Of a DNA stretch of 23,028 nt, positions 15,489 to 23,028 are shown piece after piece. Position 1 is the stretch's first letter; every line of letters starts with the position of its first letter. The position numbers and the translations under genes were made by a program. The notes under the pieces are model-generated. The model worked only from the letters and a program-made list of their open reading frames with translations, was not told the DNA's origin and searched no databases. Source of the DNA: CADAWZ01 sp045114665 (GTDB lineage Bacteria > Vulcanimicrobiota > CADAWZ01); contig JBGUKW010000293.1 of assembly GCA_045114665.1 (NCBI GenBank), forward strand, positions 1 through 23,028. Direction: 5' to 3'.

Positions 15489-16056
15489 TATTTTCCTTAT
15501 ATTCTTGTGCCATTTTAATAATTTTTTGTGCATCGACTTCTATTTTTCCAAAAAGTTGACCAACATAAGAATCAACATTATTTTTTAATTCTTCAGCTTC
15601 TTTTTTAGCATCTTCAACTATTTTATCTGCTTCTTCCTTTGATTTTGCCAAAAGTTCATTTCTATTTTTTTCAGCTTCTTCTTTTATTTTAATTGCTTCA
15701 TTTTTGGCTTTTTCAATTATATCATTAGCTCTTTCTCTTGAACTTTTTACAATTTCACTTTCAGAGACCATCTTTGAAACCTTTTCTTGTGCCTGCTTGA
15801 TTATATCATCTGCATTAGCTTGAGACTGTTCAATTTTTTTCTTAGCCATCAACTTCGATTCTTTAATAACCCTATCAGCCTGATCTGAAATAAGTTTAGC
15901 ATTATAAATATCTTCTGGTACTTTACTTCTGATCTTTTCAACACATGAAACAAGTCTTTCTCTGTTAAAAATACATCTACTTTGAAAAGGCCAAATTAAT
16001 GAAGGAGCTGACACAATGGCCTGTTCCATCTGATCTAACATTTTATATATACTCAT
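15481..16056 (-). CDS. Coiled-coil protein of the coaD-associated 'ATPase-like' family
   Basis: The 191-residue protein begins MSIYKMLDQMEQAIVSAPSL and has VEKIRSKVPEDIYNAKLI (about 39-56). It then runs as almost continuous charged helix with Ala-rich heptads (EKAKNEAIKIKEEAEKNR, EEADKIVEDAKKEAEEL) to residue 185. This layout and its position right after coaD match a conserved Firmicutes-type gene often labelled ATPase or V-type ATPase subunit H-like. That label reflects coiled-coil similarity to F0 subunit b/DivIVA rather than known activity; no nucleotide-binding motif is seen. There is no signal peptide. GGAG precedes the ATG, 14 nt after the coaD stop. The role is unknown; a scaffold in cell envelope growth is a guess. 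Confidence 0.75.
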   Translation of the reverse strand: MSIYKMLDQMEQAIVSAPSLIWPFQSRCIFNRERLVSCVEKIRSKVPEDIYNAKLISDQADRVIKESKLMAKKKIEQSQANADDIIKQAQEKVSKMVSESEIVKSSRERANDIIEKAKNEAIKIKEEAEKNRNELLAKSKEEADKIVEDAKKEAEELKNNVDSYVGQLFGKIEVDAQKIIKMAQEYKENNE

Positions 16057-16070
16057 CTGTCAAACTCCAT

Positions 16071-16565
16071 TTAATTTTTATTTGTTATAGATTTTATTTT
16101 ATTAATAAGAATTTCCTCAGTATTAGGAGGCAACAAATCAGAAGCTCTTGCCCCTAATTTATAGATTTCTTTTATTTTACTTGAACTTAAAAAAGCATAT
16201 TTATCTTCAGTTATCATAAAAACAGTCTCAATTTCATGATTTAACTTTTTATTCATAAGAGCCATAGAATATTCATATTCAAAGTCTGTTACTGCTCTCA
16301 AACCTTTTACAATTATATTTATATTTTTTTTCTTCATATATTCAACTAAAAGACCTGAAAAACTGTCTATTGTAACAGAAGGAAGATGTGCTGTAGCTAT
16401 TTTCAAAAGTTCAACTCTTTCCTCAAGAGAAAAAAGTGGCTGTTTTCCTGAATTTACTAAAACAGCTATAACAACCTCGTCAAAAAGTTTTGAGGCTCTT
16501 TCTATTATATTCATATGTCCCATTGTAACAGGATCAAAACTACCTGGATAAACTGCAATTTTCAT
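16071..16565 (-). CDS. coaD: Pantetheine-phosphate adenylyltransferase
   Basis: It transfers AMP from ATP to 4'-phosphopantetheine to form dephospho-CoA, the penultimate step of coenzyme A synthesis. The 164-residue length is normal. The nucleotidyltransferase signature is complete: YPGSFDPVTMGHMNII (6-21, TxGH with His17), Lys41 in GKQPLFSLEERVELL, VKGLRAVTDFEYE (86-98) and the C-terminal LSSSKIKEI (127-135). This last is the ISSTxVRE site, with Lys in place of the usual Arg. GAAAGG lies upstream of the ATG. It sits between rsmD and the coiled-coil gene in a common conserved order; the 119-nt gap to rsmD shows no clear structure. Confidence 0.97.
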   Translation of the reverse strand: MKIAVYPGSFDPVTMGHMNIIERASKLFDEVVIAVLVNSGKQPLFSLEERVELLKIATAHLPSVTIDSFSGLLVEYMKKKNINIIVKGLRAVTDFEYEYSMALMNKKLNHEIETVFMITEDKYAFLSSSKIKEIYKLGARASDLLPPNTEEILINKIKSITNKN

Positions 16566-16684
16566 TTTTTAAACCTTTCAATTTCCCTCATTTTTACTCT
16601 TTGTCTTTACTCACTTTGATAATAAAAAATAATGCAAAATAACTAAAATAAAATATTAAACTTGTTTCACATATAGCAAATTAT

Positions 16685-17230
16685 TTAATCATCAAGTTTA
16701 TTAACAAAAAAAGTAAGTGCCGTCTGTCCATATTTTTTAACTCTCGAAATAACAAATCCATTATCTGATAATTCTGTCTTATGGTATCTCTCAACAATAA
16801 AAACACCATCTTTTTTTAACAAATTCAACTCTTTTACTTTCGACACCAACAAATTATAATCCTTAAAATCATAAGGTGGGTCTGCAAATATTATATCAAA
16901 CTGTCCTTCGATCTTTAGAAGAGCTTTAAATATATCTGCAGATATTATTTTCAATTTATCAACAAAACCTAAAACTTCAGCATTATTTTTTATTATCCCT
17001 ATCGCATATCTACTTCTATCAACAAAAAAAACAGATTCAGATCCACGGCTCAATGCCTCAAGACCAATAGTTCCAAAACCTGCAAACAAATCGAGAAAAG
17101 CAGAACCTTTTATCTTTTCTCCCAATATGTCAAAAATAGCTTCTTTAACCATTTGCGAAGTAGGGCGTATATACTTTGCTGAAGGAGCTTTTATATTTCG
17201 ACCTTTTGCACTTCCACCCTGAACTTTCAT
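16685..17230 (-). CDS. rsmD: 16S rRNA (guanine(966)-N(2))-methyltransferase
   Basis: It methylates G966 of 16S rRNA (E. coli numbering) during small-subunit assembly, using S-adenosylmethionine. The 181-residue length fits RsmD. It opens with VQGGSAKGRNIKAP and IRPTSQMVKEAIFDIL (21-36), has the SAM-binding motif FLDLFAGFGTIGLEALSRG (45-63) and the amino-methyltransferase catalytic motif DPPY (117-120). GAGAGGA precedes the ATG. It precedes coaD in the same direction. Upstream are a 190-nt structured RNA candidate and recG; a palindromic ATAATTAT near 17292-17301 may contain its -10 element. Confidence 0.95.
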   Translation of the reverse strand: MKVQGGSAKGRNIKAPSAKYIRPTSQMVKEAIFDILGEKIKGSAFLDLFAGFGTIGLEALSRGSESVFFVDRSRYAIGIIKNNAEVLGFVDKLKIISADIFKALLKIEGQFDIIFADPPYDFKDYNLLVSKVKELNLLKKDGVFIVERYHKTELSDNGFVISRVKKYGQTALTFFVNKLDD

Positions 17231-17351
17231 TTTTATTCCTCTCTTCTGTCCTCTTACCTATAATTTTGGAAACAAATACTTTCCTCAGTCCTATAATTAT
17301 ATTAAAAAAACTAATCTATATATGTATTAAAAATATTTTGCCAATTAAGTA
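17231..17351. other. AT-rich spacer between the RNA candidate and rsmD
   Basis: No gene is seen. TATAAT-like hexamers occur on both strands around 17292-17301 (palindromic ATAATTAT), without convincing -35 partners. This could hold the rsmD promoter and the 3' flank of the upstream RNA. No T-run terminator is evident. Confidence 0.4.
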
Positions 17352-17541
17352 AAGTTTTGCGGTGCAATGCGGGTAAATTAGCTCCTTGCAAGCAAGGAGA
17401 AAAAATACTGGAACTGCATCACTTTTTCTCGTAGTAGTATCGAAAAAGAAAACTCTTACTTAAAATATTCTCTATTTTAAATAAAATTAGATAAATGAAA
17501 AGAGAAAAATGTTAAAGTGAGTGTATTGCACCGCAAAACTT
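17352..17541 (-). ncRNA. Candidate structured RNA, 190 nt, rod-like with 6S RNA-like architecture
   Basis: The ends are a perfect 17-bp inverted repeat, AAGTTTTGCGGTGCAAT at 17352-17368 against 17525-17541, GC-richer than its surroundings. Inside, 17419-17422 pairs with 17517-17520 and 17423-17430 with 17502-17509, continuing the rod. A 7-bp hairpin (17382-17388/17393-17399) sits in the asymmetric 3' side, and a 7-bp hairpin (TAAAATA/TATTTTA, 17461-17479) is near the tip. On the minus strand a TATAAT at 17562-17567 would start transcription about 13 nt before the closing stem. Length, closing stem, a large bubble with a 3'-side hairpin and an apical stem fit 6S RNA, the regulator of sigma70 RNA polymerase. 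I cannot confirm the family from sequence alone. Strand is chosen by the promoter and neighbours. Confidence 0.5.
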
Positions 17542-17561
17542 AAAACTAACTATTAAAGGCA

Positions 17562-17590
17562 ATTATAATAAAATTGATATTTTTGCAAAA
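17562..17590 (-). promoter_or_regulatory. Candidate promoter for the 190-nt RNA
   Basis: On the minus strand TATAAT is at 17562-17567. The palindrome TTTTGCAAAA at 17581-17590 supplies a TTGCAA/TTTGCA -35 with a 15-16 nt spacer. Predicted start is near 17555, close to the 5' arm of the closing stem at 17541. Confidence 0.45.
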
Positions 17591-17657
17591 CATTTGTATT
17601 TTATATATAATACAAGTTAAATATTTTTAAAAATTGCTGTAACTAACTCAATACCAC

Positions 17658-20054
17658 CTAATTTATAATCTCATTGAAATTTTCTGTCAACATATTCATT
17701 TTAGATTTAACATCACTACGCTCTACATATTCTGGATTGGTTTCCAAAATATAATCCGCATCTTCTCTTGCCATTTGCATCAAAATAAGATCATTTGTCA
17801 AATCAGCAATTCTGAACATAGGCAACCCATGTTGTTTAGTTCCACAAAAATCGCCAGGTCCTCTCATCTCCAAATCTTTCTCAGCTATCTTAAATCCGTC
17901 TCTTTCTCTTACCATTGTCTTCATTCTCTCAAGACCTTCTTGAGATTTTACATTTCCAATGAAAAAACAAATAGACTCAAAACTACCTCTGCCAATTCTA
18001 CCTCTCAGCTGATGAAGTTGAGCAAGACCAAATCTCTCTGAATTCATTATGACCATAATGGTCGCATTTGGAACATCAACACCAACTTCTATAACAGTTG
18101 TTGATATGAGGACATCCGTATTATTTTTTCTAAATTCGTCCATTATGCTTTCTTTTTCAGAAGGCTTCATCTTGCCATGGAGAAGTGAAACTCTCAAATC
18201 AGAAAACACGCCGTTTTTTAATTCTTCAGCTGTTTCTATTGCTGATTTAGCCTCTATTTTATCTGATTCATCAATAAGAGGACAGACAATATATGCTTGA
18301 CGCCCTTTTTTTATCTCTTCTTTTATATAGTTACATACTTCAGGCAATTTATCAATCTGCCTAAAATAAGATTTAATAACTTTTCTGTTTGGAGGTAATT
18401 CATCTATTATGGAAATATTAAGATCTCCATATAAAGTCATAGATAATGTTCTTGGAATTGGAGTCGCAGTCATAACTAAGTTATCTGCATTAATTCCCTT
18501 TTGTTGCAAAGCTGTTCGTTGCATAACACCAAAACGATGTTGTTCATCAACAACAGTAAAAGCTAAATTTTTAAATTCAACACCTTCTTGAATAAGTGTA
18601 TGAGTTCCAACAATGACTTTAATCGATCCATCTTTCAATCCAGAAAGAATATATTCCCTATCTTTCTTTTTTGTGCTTCCTGTCAAAAGCTCTGTATTTA
18701 TACCATAATAGCCCAAATATTGAGAAAACTTTTTGAAATGTTGCATAGCCAAAATCTCAGTAGGAGCCATTATTGCTGTCTGAAATCCATTTTCAACTGC
18801 AAAAAATATTCCTGCCACAGCTACTACAGTTTTTCCAGAACCAACATCTCCCTGAATCAACCTATTCATAGCATAAGGAGATAATAAATCTACCATTATT
18901 TCTTTTATAGTTCTCAACTGGGCATTTGTCAACTTAAAAGGAATGCACTTTTGAAACTTTTCCAACAATTCAAGATTAACAGAATACTGCCTATTTTTAG
19001 CTATCTTCCTTCTGTTATTTCTAAAAAGAAGAAGTTTTAACTGAAACAAAAATAACTCATTATAAGCCAATCGCTTTTTAGCTTTTGCAATATCTTCCCA
19101 AGCTTGTGGCAAATGTATTAAATTTATAGCATCTTTATATCCAAGTAAATTTCTTCTCTCAATAATTTCACTTGGCAAAAATTCAACAAACAAATCAGAA
19201 TAAAGCTCCAAATTTGTTTTAATAATTCGCTTTATTGTTTTTTGACTAAGATTTTCTGACAGTGGATATATTGCATTTACTTTTAATAAATGTTCCTCTT
19301 CTTCTTCCAATTCGATATCTGGATTTTGAATTGTCCAACCTTCTGTTTTAAATTCAACTTTTCCAAATATACTTAACTTAGTTCCATTCGAAAAGGTTCT
19401 AATCTTATAAGGCTGATTAAAAAATACAAGTAAAAGAGGATATCTACTTGAATCAGTAACAGTAACTTTAGAAATTGTCAAATTTCTTCGTATTTTCTGT
19501 TCTTTTTTAGATAAAACCCAAGCAGATATTGAAACAAATTCACCATCTACCAATTCATTTATCTTTTTCTTCGAAGTCCTGTCTTCATATCGTCGAGGAT
19601 ATAATGCAAACAGATCGGCAACCGTAAAATATCCCATATATTTTAGACGACTACCAAGTGATGGTCCAACTCCTTTTGCATATTGAATATCACTATTCAA
19701 AGAAAGATGAGGATTACTTTTGATATTTATTTTTTCACAAATTTTTTGTTTGGATATCGCTTTTTTTTGTAATGTTTCAGGTGCTTTCTTTCTACTTTTA
19801 GTTGATAGATTGAATATTTTTTTTAATTCCTCAACTATTATCTTTCTCACAACAGTAGAACTACCACTATAAGAAGTAATATTTTTTACTGCCTCATCAT
19901 ATAATTCTTTATTTAATTCACCTGTTTCTAAAGCCTTTTCCAAAAAAGATAACACAAATTTATCAAATCCACCAAAAACCGATAAATTTTTATACCCTGT
20001 TTTTTCTTCGAGACTTAAAGGTTTTAATATTGTCGATATAATTTCACTATCCAT
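17658..20054 (-). CDS. recG: ATP-dependent DNA helicase RecG
   Basis: RecG remodels stalled replication forks and branch-migrates Holliday junctions. The start is set at ATG 20052-20054, which overlaps the plsX stop by 8 nt (ATGGATAG); an in-frame ATG ten codons earlier is possible. The product is 798 residues, longer than the 690 or so of the E. coli protein. An N-terminal extension of about 120 residues precedes VGPSLGSRLKYMGYFTVADLFALYPRRYEDR. Next come the wedge/OB domain (about 170-260), Walker A GDVGSGKT (402-409), DEQHRFG, TATPIPRTL, the motif region STTVIEVGVDVPNAT and QLRGRIGRG. All helicase motifs are intact. It lies between plsX and the structured RNA candidate. Confidence 0.96.
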   Translation of the reverse strand: MDSEIISTILKPLSLEEKTGYKNLSVFGGFDKFVLSFLEKALETGELNKELYDEAVKNITSYSGSSTVVRKIIVEELKKIFNLSTKSRKKAPETLQKKAISKQKICEKINIKSNPHLSLNSDIQYAKGVGPSLGSRLKYMGYFTVADLFALYPRRYEDRTSKKKINELVDGEFVSISAWVLSKKEQKIRRNLTISKVTVTDSSRYPLLLVFFNQPYKIRTFSNGTKLSIFGKVEFKTEGWTIQNPDIELEEEEEHLLKVNAIYPLSENLSQKTIKRIIKTNLELYSDLFVEFLPSEIIERRNLLGYKDAINLIHLPQAWEDIAKAKKRLAYNELFLFQLKLLLFRNNRRKIAKNRQYSVNLELLEKFQKCIPFKLTNAQLRTIKEIMVDLLSPYAMNRLIQGDVGSGKTVVAVAGIFFAVENGFQTAIMAPTEILAMQHFKKFSQYLGYYGINTELLTGSTKKKDREYILSGLKDGSIKVIVGTHTLIQEGVEFKNLAFTVVDEQHRFGVMQRTALQQKGINADNLVMTATPIPRTLSMTLYGDLNISIIDELPPNRKVIKSYFRQIDKLPEVCNYIKEEIKKGRQAYIVCPLIDESDKIEAKSAIETAEELKNGVFSDLRVSLLHGKMKPSEKESIMDEFRKNNTDVLISTTVIEVGVDVPNATIMVIMNSERFGLAQLHQLRGRIGRGSFESICFFIGNVKSQEGLERMKTMVRERDGFKIAEKDLEMRGPGDFCGTKQHGLPMFRIADLTNDLILMQMAREDADYILETNPEYVERSDVKSKMNMLTENFNEIIN

Positions 20055-21045
20055 TTTCTTCTGTTTCAGCCATATCTTCAGCAAAAAGTCTTATAATGTC
20101 TTTTTTAATCATTCTTTCAGCCAATTTTATCGCATTCTCAACAGCATCATATTTTGCTCGTCCATGTGCCTTAATCGAAATTCCATCAATACCAAATAAC
20201 AAAGCTCCACCGTATTCTGAATGATCCATTTCTTTTTTCAATTTTTTAAAGACACCACTCATGAGCATATATCCCAAAATAGCTATAGGGTTTTTGCCTA
20301 TATGTTGTTTTATTAATTTAGTGACTAATCCACCTGTTCCCTCTGCTGTCTTTAAAATAATATTTCCAACAAAACCATCGGCAACAGCAACATCTACAAC
20401 ACCTTCCATGAGTGTATTTGGTTCAATATTTCCCTTAAAATTAATATTTGATTTTTCCAAAAGTTCATAAGTAGATTGAATGAAGCTACTTCCCTTATAT
20501 TCCTCTGAACCAATATTAATAAGACCAACTGTTGGATTTTCAACATTTAATATATGTTTTGCATAAGTAGAACCCATTTTTGCAAATTGAACAAGATATT
20601 CAGGTTTACATTCAGGATTTGCCCCTGCATCGAGTAAAATTGTTGGCTTATTAAAAGAAGGAAGTACCACAGAAATAGCAGGTCGCTTAATTTTTGCACT
20701 TTTCAATCTTCCAATGTGAAGTACAGATGCTTCCAAAAAAGCTCCAGTATTTCCTGCCGTAATAACAGCATCTGCTTTTTTCTCTTTTACCAAATTTGCG
20801 GCAAGTATTATAGAGGCCTTTCTTTTCTTTCTAAGAGCAACAGAAGGACTTTCTGCCATCTCTATGAATTCATCTGTATGTAATATTGTTATCTTTTTTG
20901 TATCGGTTGGAATCAAAGGCTTTATTTTATTTTCATCCCCAACAAGAACTATATCTGATTCTAAATAAGAAGATGCTTTTACAGCTCCCTTCACTATTTC
21001 AACAGGAGCATTATCTCCACCCATTGCATCTATTGCAATTTTCAT
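20047..21045 (-). CDS. plsX: Phosphate acyltransferase PlsX
   Basis: PlsX converts acyl-ACP to acyl-phosphate, the acyl donor for PlsY in phospholipid synthesis, acting at the membrane surface. The 332-residue length is typical. It begins MKIAIDAMGGDNAPVEIVKGA. It contains VALRKKRKASIILAANLVKEKKADAVITAGNTGA (about 70-103), LDAGANPECKPEYLVQFA (about 137-154), GLINIGSEEYKG, VAVADGFVGNIILKTAEG (about 223-240) and YGGALLFGIDGISIKAHGRA, the standard PlsX motifs. GGGAG lies 12 nt upstream of the ATG. A TATAAT on the minus strand at 21113-21118 may be its promoter. It is translationally coupled to recG by an 8-nt overlap. No fabD, fabH or acpP follows, unlike the order in many Firmicutes. Confidence 0.96.
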   Translation of the reverse strand: MKIAIDAMGGDNAPVEIVKGAVKASSYLESDIVLVGDENKIKPLIPTDTKKITILHTDEFIEMAESPSVALRKKRKASIILAANLVKEKKADAVITAGNTGAFLEASVLHIGRLKSAKIKRPAISVVLPSFNKPTILLDAGANPECKPEYLVQFAKMGSTYAKHILNVENPTVGLINIGSEEYKGSSFIQSTYELLEKSNINFKGNIEPNTLMEGVVDVAVADGFVGNIILKTAEGTGGLVTKLIKQHIGKNPIAILGYMLMSGVFKKLKKEMDHSEYGGALLFGIDGISIKAHGRAKYDAVENAIKLAERMIKKDIIRLFAEDMAETEENG

Positions 21046-21085
21046 TTAATAAATATTCTCCCAAAATAATTCAAAAAGGTTTTTT

Positions 21086-21094
21086 TGTTATAAT
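21086..21094 (+). promoter_or_regulatory. Extended -10 promoter of the TPR protein gene
   Basis: TGTTATAAT at 21086-21094 is a perfect extended -10 element (TGnTATAAT). No good -35 element is seen at the right distance, as is common for extended -10 promoters. Start near 21101 would give a leader of about 54 nt. Confidence 0.5.
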
Positions 21095-21154
21095 GTAAAA
21101 AATATTATTTCTATTATATTTTTCTAAATCCCTTCATAAAAGGAGCTTATCATT

Positions 21155-22762
21155 TTGTTTAAAAGAACTATAATATTAATCCTATCTATTTTAATTTTTG
21201 TAATACCATTCTCTGAAGAAGCATATGCTAAAAAGTCTAAAAATTATACCCCAGCCCAACAAACAACAACAACAAAAAAAATAAAGCAAACACCTGCAAT
21301 GAAAAATTATGAAGAAGGCTGTTCTTATGAAAAAGTTGGACTTATTGACAAAGCTATAGAATTTTTTGAACAGGCTGTAAAAGAAGACCCAAAAATGAAT
21401 GCAGCACTATTTAGATTAGCTTCTCTGTACGATATAAAAGGAAGATTACAGGAATCAAAAAAATTATATATAAAAATATTGGAACAAGATAAAACATTCT
21501 ATCTCGCATATAACAATTTGGGAATAGTAGAATATAGATTGGGTAATCATCAAGCAGCTTTAAAAAATTGGGTAGAAAGTTTAAAATATAATCCAAATCA
21601 AGAGCAAGTATATAACAATATAGGAATGTCCCTGATTATGGATGAAAAATATGAATCTTCTATTAAATATTTTGATCAAGCAATAAAAATAAAACCACTT
21701 TTCCAAGATGCAGCAAAAAATCGAGCATTCGCCTTATTGAAAGCAGGTAAATATTCAGAAGCAGATTCTCAACTATCTAAAAATTCGAAAATATTTTCGT
21801 ATAATCCATATTCATATTACAACTATGCATGTTTTTGCAGAGAATATCACAACTATCCTGCAGGAATCAGAAATATGGACAATGCACTAAAAAAGAAAAG
21901 TAATGTACCTGCCTTTTATTGGGAATATGCACTAAATTTAGCATATAATGGTGAGTTTGATAAAGCATTGGAAAAAATGGAAGAATCAAAGTCAAATCCT
22001 GAAAGTTTTGGCTATAATAAAACAATGGGGAGAATTTATCAATTAAAAGGTGATTATGACAAAGCTCTTCCATTTTATTTAAAAGCACAGGCAAACAATA
22101 ATTTAGATTCAAATTTATATGCTTGGTTTGGCACTTTATATTCACAGATGAAATTTGAAAGCAAAGCACAAGAAACTTGGACAACTGGGCTATCAAAAGT
22201 TAAAGACTCATCTGAAATATATTTAGCAAGAGCTGAATATAAATATACAAAAGGCGATTATGCAGGAGTTATTTCAGATACAAATACTGTTTTAGCAACA
22301 AATCCAAATTCTTTTGAAGCACTTGGAATAAAAGCAAAAGCATTGTACAAACAAAAACAAACACAACAGGCAATAGAATTATTTAACAAATCAATAGAAG
22401 CCTGTCCATATTACTATGAATCATTTGATTCACTTGCACAAATTTATTTGGATGAAAAAGACTTGAAAAAAGCAAGTGAAATAATATCTAATGCTATTGA
22501 AAGCAATCCAAAACAACCTGCATTATACTGTACACTTGGAAGAATATATTTTGAAATGGGAAATCAACCACAGGCAGTAAGAGCTTGGATGGATGGACTT
22601 GCACTAAATGGTTCTTATGCTCCAATATATTATAATTTAGGAAGAGCAGCCGAATTGTCAGATGACCTAGAAGAAGCAAAAAGATATTATAACATATATC
22701 TAAAACATGCCCCTGAAGGCGAATATGCAGACCAAGCAAGACGAAAAATTATCAAAAAATAG
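21155..22762 (+). CDS. Exported TPR-repeat protein
   Basis: The start codon is TTG at 21155-21157, supported by AGGAG at 21141-21145 and by the signal peptide that follows at once (FKRTIILILSILIFVIPFSEEAYA, likely cleavage after residue 25). The mature protein, to residue 535, is about a dozen tetratricopeptide repeats of 34 residues with the usual pattern: A-x-x-x-LA...Y..KG....A...Y...L..DP. Examples are LAYNNLGIVEYRLGNHQAALKNW and ALYCTLGRIYFEMGNQPQAVRAW. TPR superhelices mediate protein-protein contacts. An exported one probably acts in the periplasm, for instance in outer-membrane, secretion or polysaccharide assembly, but the partner is unknown. It is a single-gene unit ending in a strong terminator. 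Confidence 0.88.
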   Translation: MFKRTIILILSILIFVIPFSEEAYAKKSKNYTPAQQTTTTKKIKQTPAMKNYEEGCSYEKVGLIDKAIEFFEQAVKEDPKMNAALFRLASLYDIKGRLQESKKLYIKILEQDKTFYLAYNNLGIVEYRLGNHQAALKNWVESLKYNPNQEQVYNNIGMSLIMDEKYESSIKYFDQAIKIKPLFQDAAKNRAFALLKAGKYSEADSQLSKNSKIFSYNPYSYYNYACFCREYHNYPAGIRNMDNALKKKSNVPAFYWEYALNLAYNGEFDKALEKMEESKSNPESFGYNKTMGRIYQLKGDYDKALPFYLKAQANNNLDSNLYAWFGTLYSQMKFESKAQETWTTGLSKVKDSSEIYLARAEYKYTKGDYAGVISDTNTVLATNPNSFEALGIKAKALYKQKQTQQAIELFNKSIEACPYYYESFDSLAQIYLDEKDLKKASEIISNAIESNPKQPALYCTLGRIYFEMGNQPQAVRAWMDGLALNGSYAPIYYNLGRAAELSDDLEEAKRYYNIYLKHAPEGEYADQARRKIIKK

Positions 22763-22781
22763 AATTTTTCTATTACTTACG

Positions 22782-22820
22782 AGACTGTAAAAATATTGAT
22801 ATTTTTACAGTCTTTTTTTT
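22782..22820 (+). terminator. Intrinsic terminator after the TPR gene
   Basis: Arms 22782-22796 and 22799-22813 are perfectly complementary (15 nt each, so a stem of about 13 bp after loop formation) and are followed by a T run at 22813-22820. It is 19 nt downstream of the stop codon. Confidence 0.92.
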
Positions 22821-22862
22821 ATTTTTTTTTCAAAATGACAGAACATGTCTATGTTTATGAGT

Positions 22863-22894
22863 TATAATATCAACTGAATAAAAATATCGGAGAG
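22863..22894 (+). promoter_or_regulatory. Candidate -10 and ribosome binding site of the disrupted right-edge gene
   Basis: TATAAT at 22863-22868 follows the terminator, and GGAGAG at 22889-22894 is nine nt before the ATG at 22904. A -35 at 22841-22846 (GAACAT) is weak. The signals indicate the gene began its own transcription unit. Confidence 0.4.
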
Positions 22895-22903
22895 AATATA
22901 AAA

Positions 22904-23011
22904 ATGAAAATATTATTTATAAGTGCCTCGAAATGCTGGGAAGGAAGGACATATAGAGAATATCCTTATGGTGTTGGTATCTTGGCAACAATATTGACAT
23001 ACTCCCCATAA
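22904..23011 (+). pseudogene. Disrupted N-terminus of a probable B12-binding/radical-SAM protein
   Basis: The frame starts MKILFISASKCWEGRTYREYPYGVGILATIL and then hits TAA after 35 codons. The opening MKILFI-S and the PYGVGILATIL segment match the first strand and helix of the cobalamin-binding-like domain at the N-terminus of many B12-dependent radical-SAM enzymes (P-x-G-x-x-x-LA-x-x-L). In those the next residues are normally a GH-x-V segment. Here the similarity stops at about 22996, immediately before a palindromic sequence, so an inserted element appears to have broken the gene. The remainder lies beyond the window. Family assignment rests on about 31 residues. Confidence 0.5.
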
Positions 23012-23028
23012 ATTTAGGGGATTCTGGG
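22997..23028. mobile_element. Probable end of an IS200/IS605-type element, cut by the window edge
   Basis: Just after TTGAC (22994-22998) lies CTCCCCATAAATTTAGGGG (23002-23020), an imperfect palindrome. CCCC pairs with GGGG, TAA pairs with TTA, and there is one unpaired A (23008). IS200/IS605 elements have subterminal hairpins with an unpaired base, no terminal inverted repeats, and insert next to a short TTAC/TTGAC-like target. The GC-rich hairpin differs from the surrounding AT-rich DNA and coincides with the break in the gene. No transposase is visible in the window, so this is inference. Confidence 0.45.

Noticed and set aside
17352..17541. MITE or other small mobile element bounded by 17-bp inverted repeats
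   Set aside because: No target site duplication is seen next to the repeats and the interior folds further as a rod with hairpins. An RNA gene fits better, although genome-wide copy number has not been checked.
17352..17541. SRP RNA, tmRNA or RNase P RNA
   Set aside because: The conserved SRP GGAAGCAGC-type loop, the tmRNA tRNA-like ends and the RNase P signature segments are not seen on either strand.

Overview
The window is AT-rich bacterial DNA, densely coded, with short intergenic gaps, mostly good AGGAGG-type ribosome binding sites and occasional TTG starts. Several traits point to a two-membrane bacterium with a peptidoglycan wall: an AMIN/secretin-type periplasmic protein, exported TPR and M23 proteins, and an LCP-family wall-polymer ligase. 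The order plsX-recG-rsmD-coaD-(coiled-coil 'ATPase-like' gene) is typical of Firmicutes-like lineages, while the secretin-type protein argues for a diderm. I infer an anaerobic, possibly gut-associated lineage near the Firmicutes/Cyanobacteria branch (Vampirovibrionia/Gastranaerophilales is one candidate). The sequence alone does not prove this.

Layout. 1-2405 (minus): an MsbA-like ABC exporter followed by a family 2 glycosyltransferase cut by the window edge. 2498-6173 (minus): an ADP-glucose pyrophosphorylase operon. It holds a GlgC paralogue with most catalytic signatures lost, then an intact GlgC, then an EcsC-like membrane-associated protein with an acidic repeat tail, and ends in a strong terminator. 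6290-10264 (plus): an operon with a small SpoT-like HD hydrolase, a truncated secretin-like protein, dUTPase and a LytR-CpsA-Psr protein, ending in a bidirectional terminator. 10277-11506 (minus): an unrecognised glycine-zipper and His/Pro-rich repeat protein. 11675-11812: a decayed BspA-type leucine-rich-repeat tail. 11802-13896 (minus): an unknown two-TM protein and RfbA. 13983-21045 (minus): plsX, recG, a candidate structured RNA, rsmD, coaD, a coiled-coil protein, and an M23-like gene carrying a 21-bp repeat array with one in-frame stop. 21089-22820 (plus): an exported TPR protein. 22904 to the end (plus): the first 31 or so codons of what looks like a B12-binding/radical-SAM protein, broken by what looks like an IS200/IS605-type end.

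Functionally, the window mixes envelope construction (ABC exporter, glycosyltransferase, RfbA, LCP, M23-like, PlsX), storage glycogen (GlgC pair), housekeeping (RecG, RsmD, CoaD, Dut) and signalling (HD hydrolase). The items most worth following up are the GlgC pair with one degenerate partner, the 190-nt RNA candidate with a 6S-like fold upstream of rsmD, the interrupted M23 repeat gene, the His-rich repeat protein with a palindrome beside its ribosome binding site, and the disrupted gene at the right edge.
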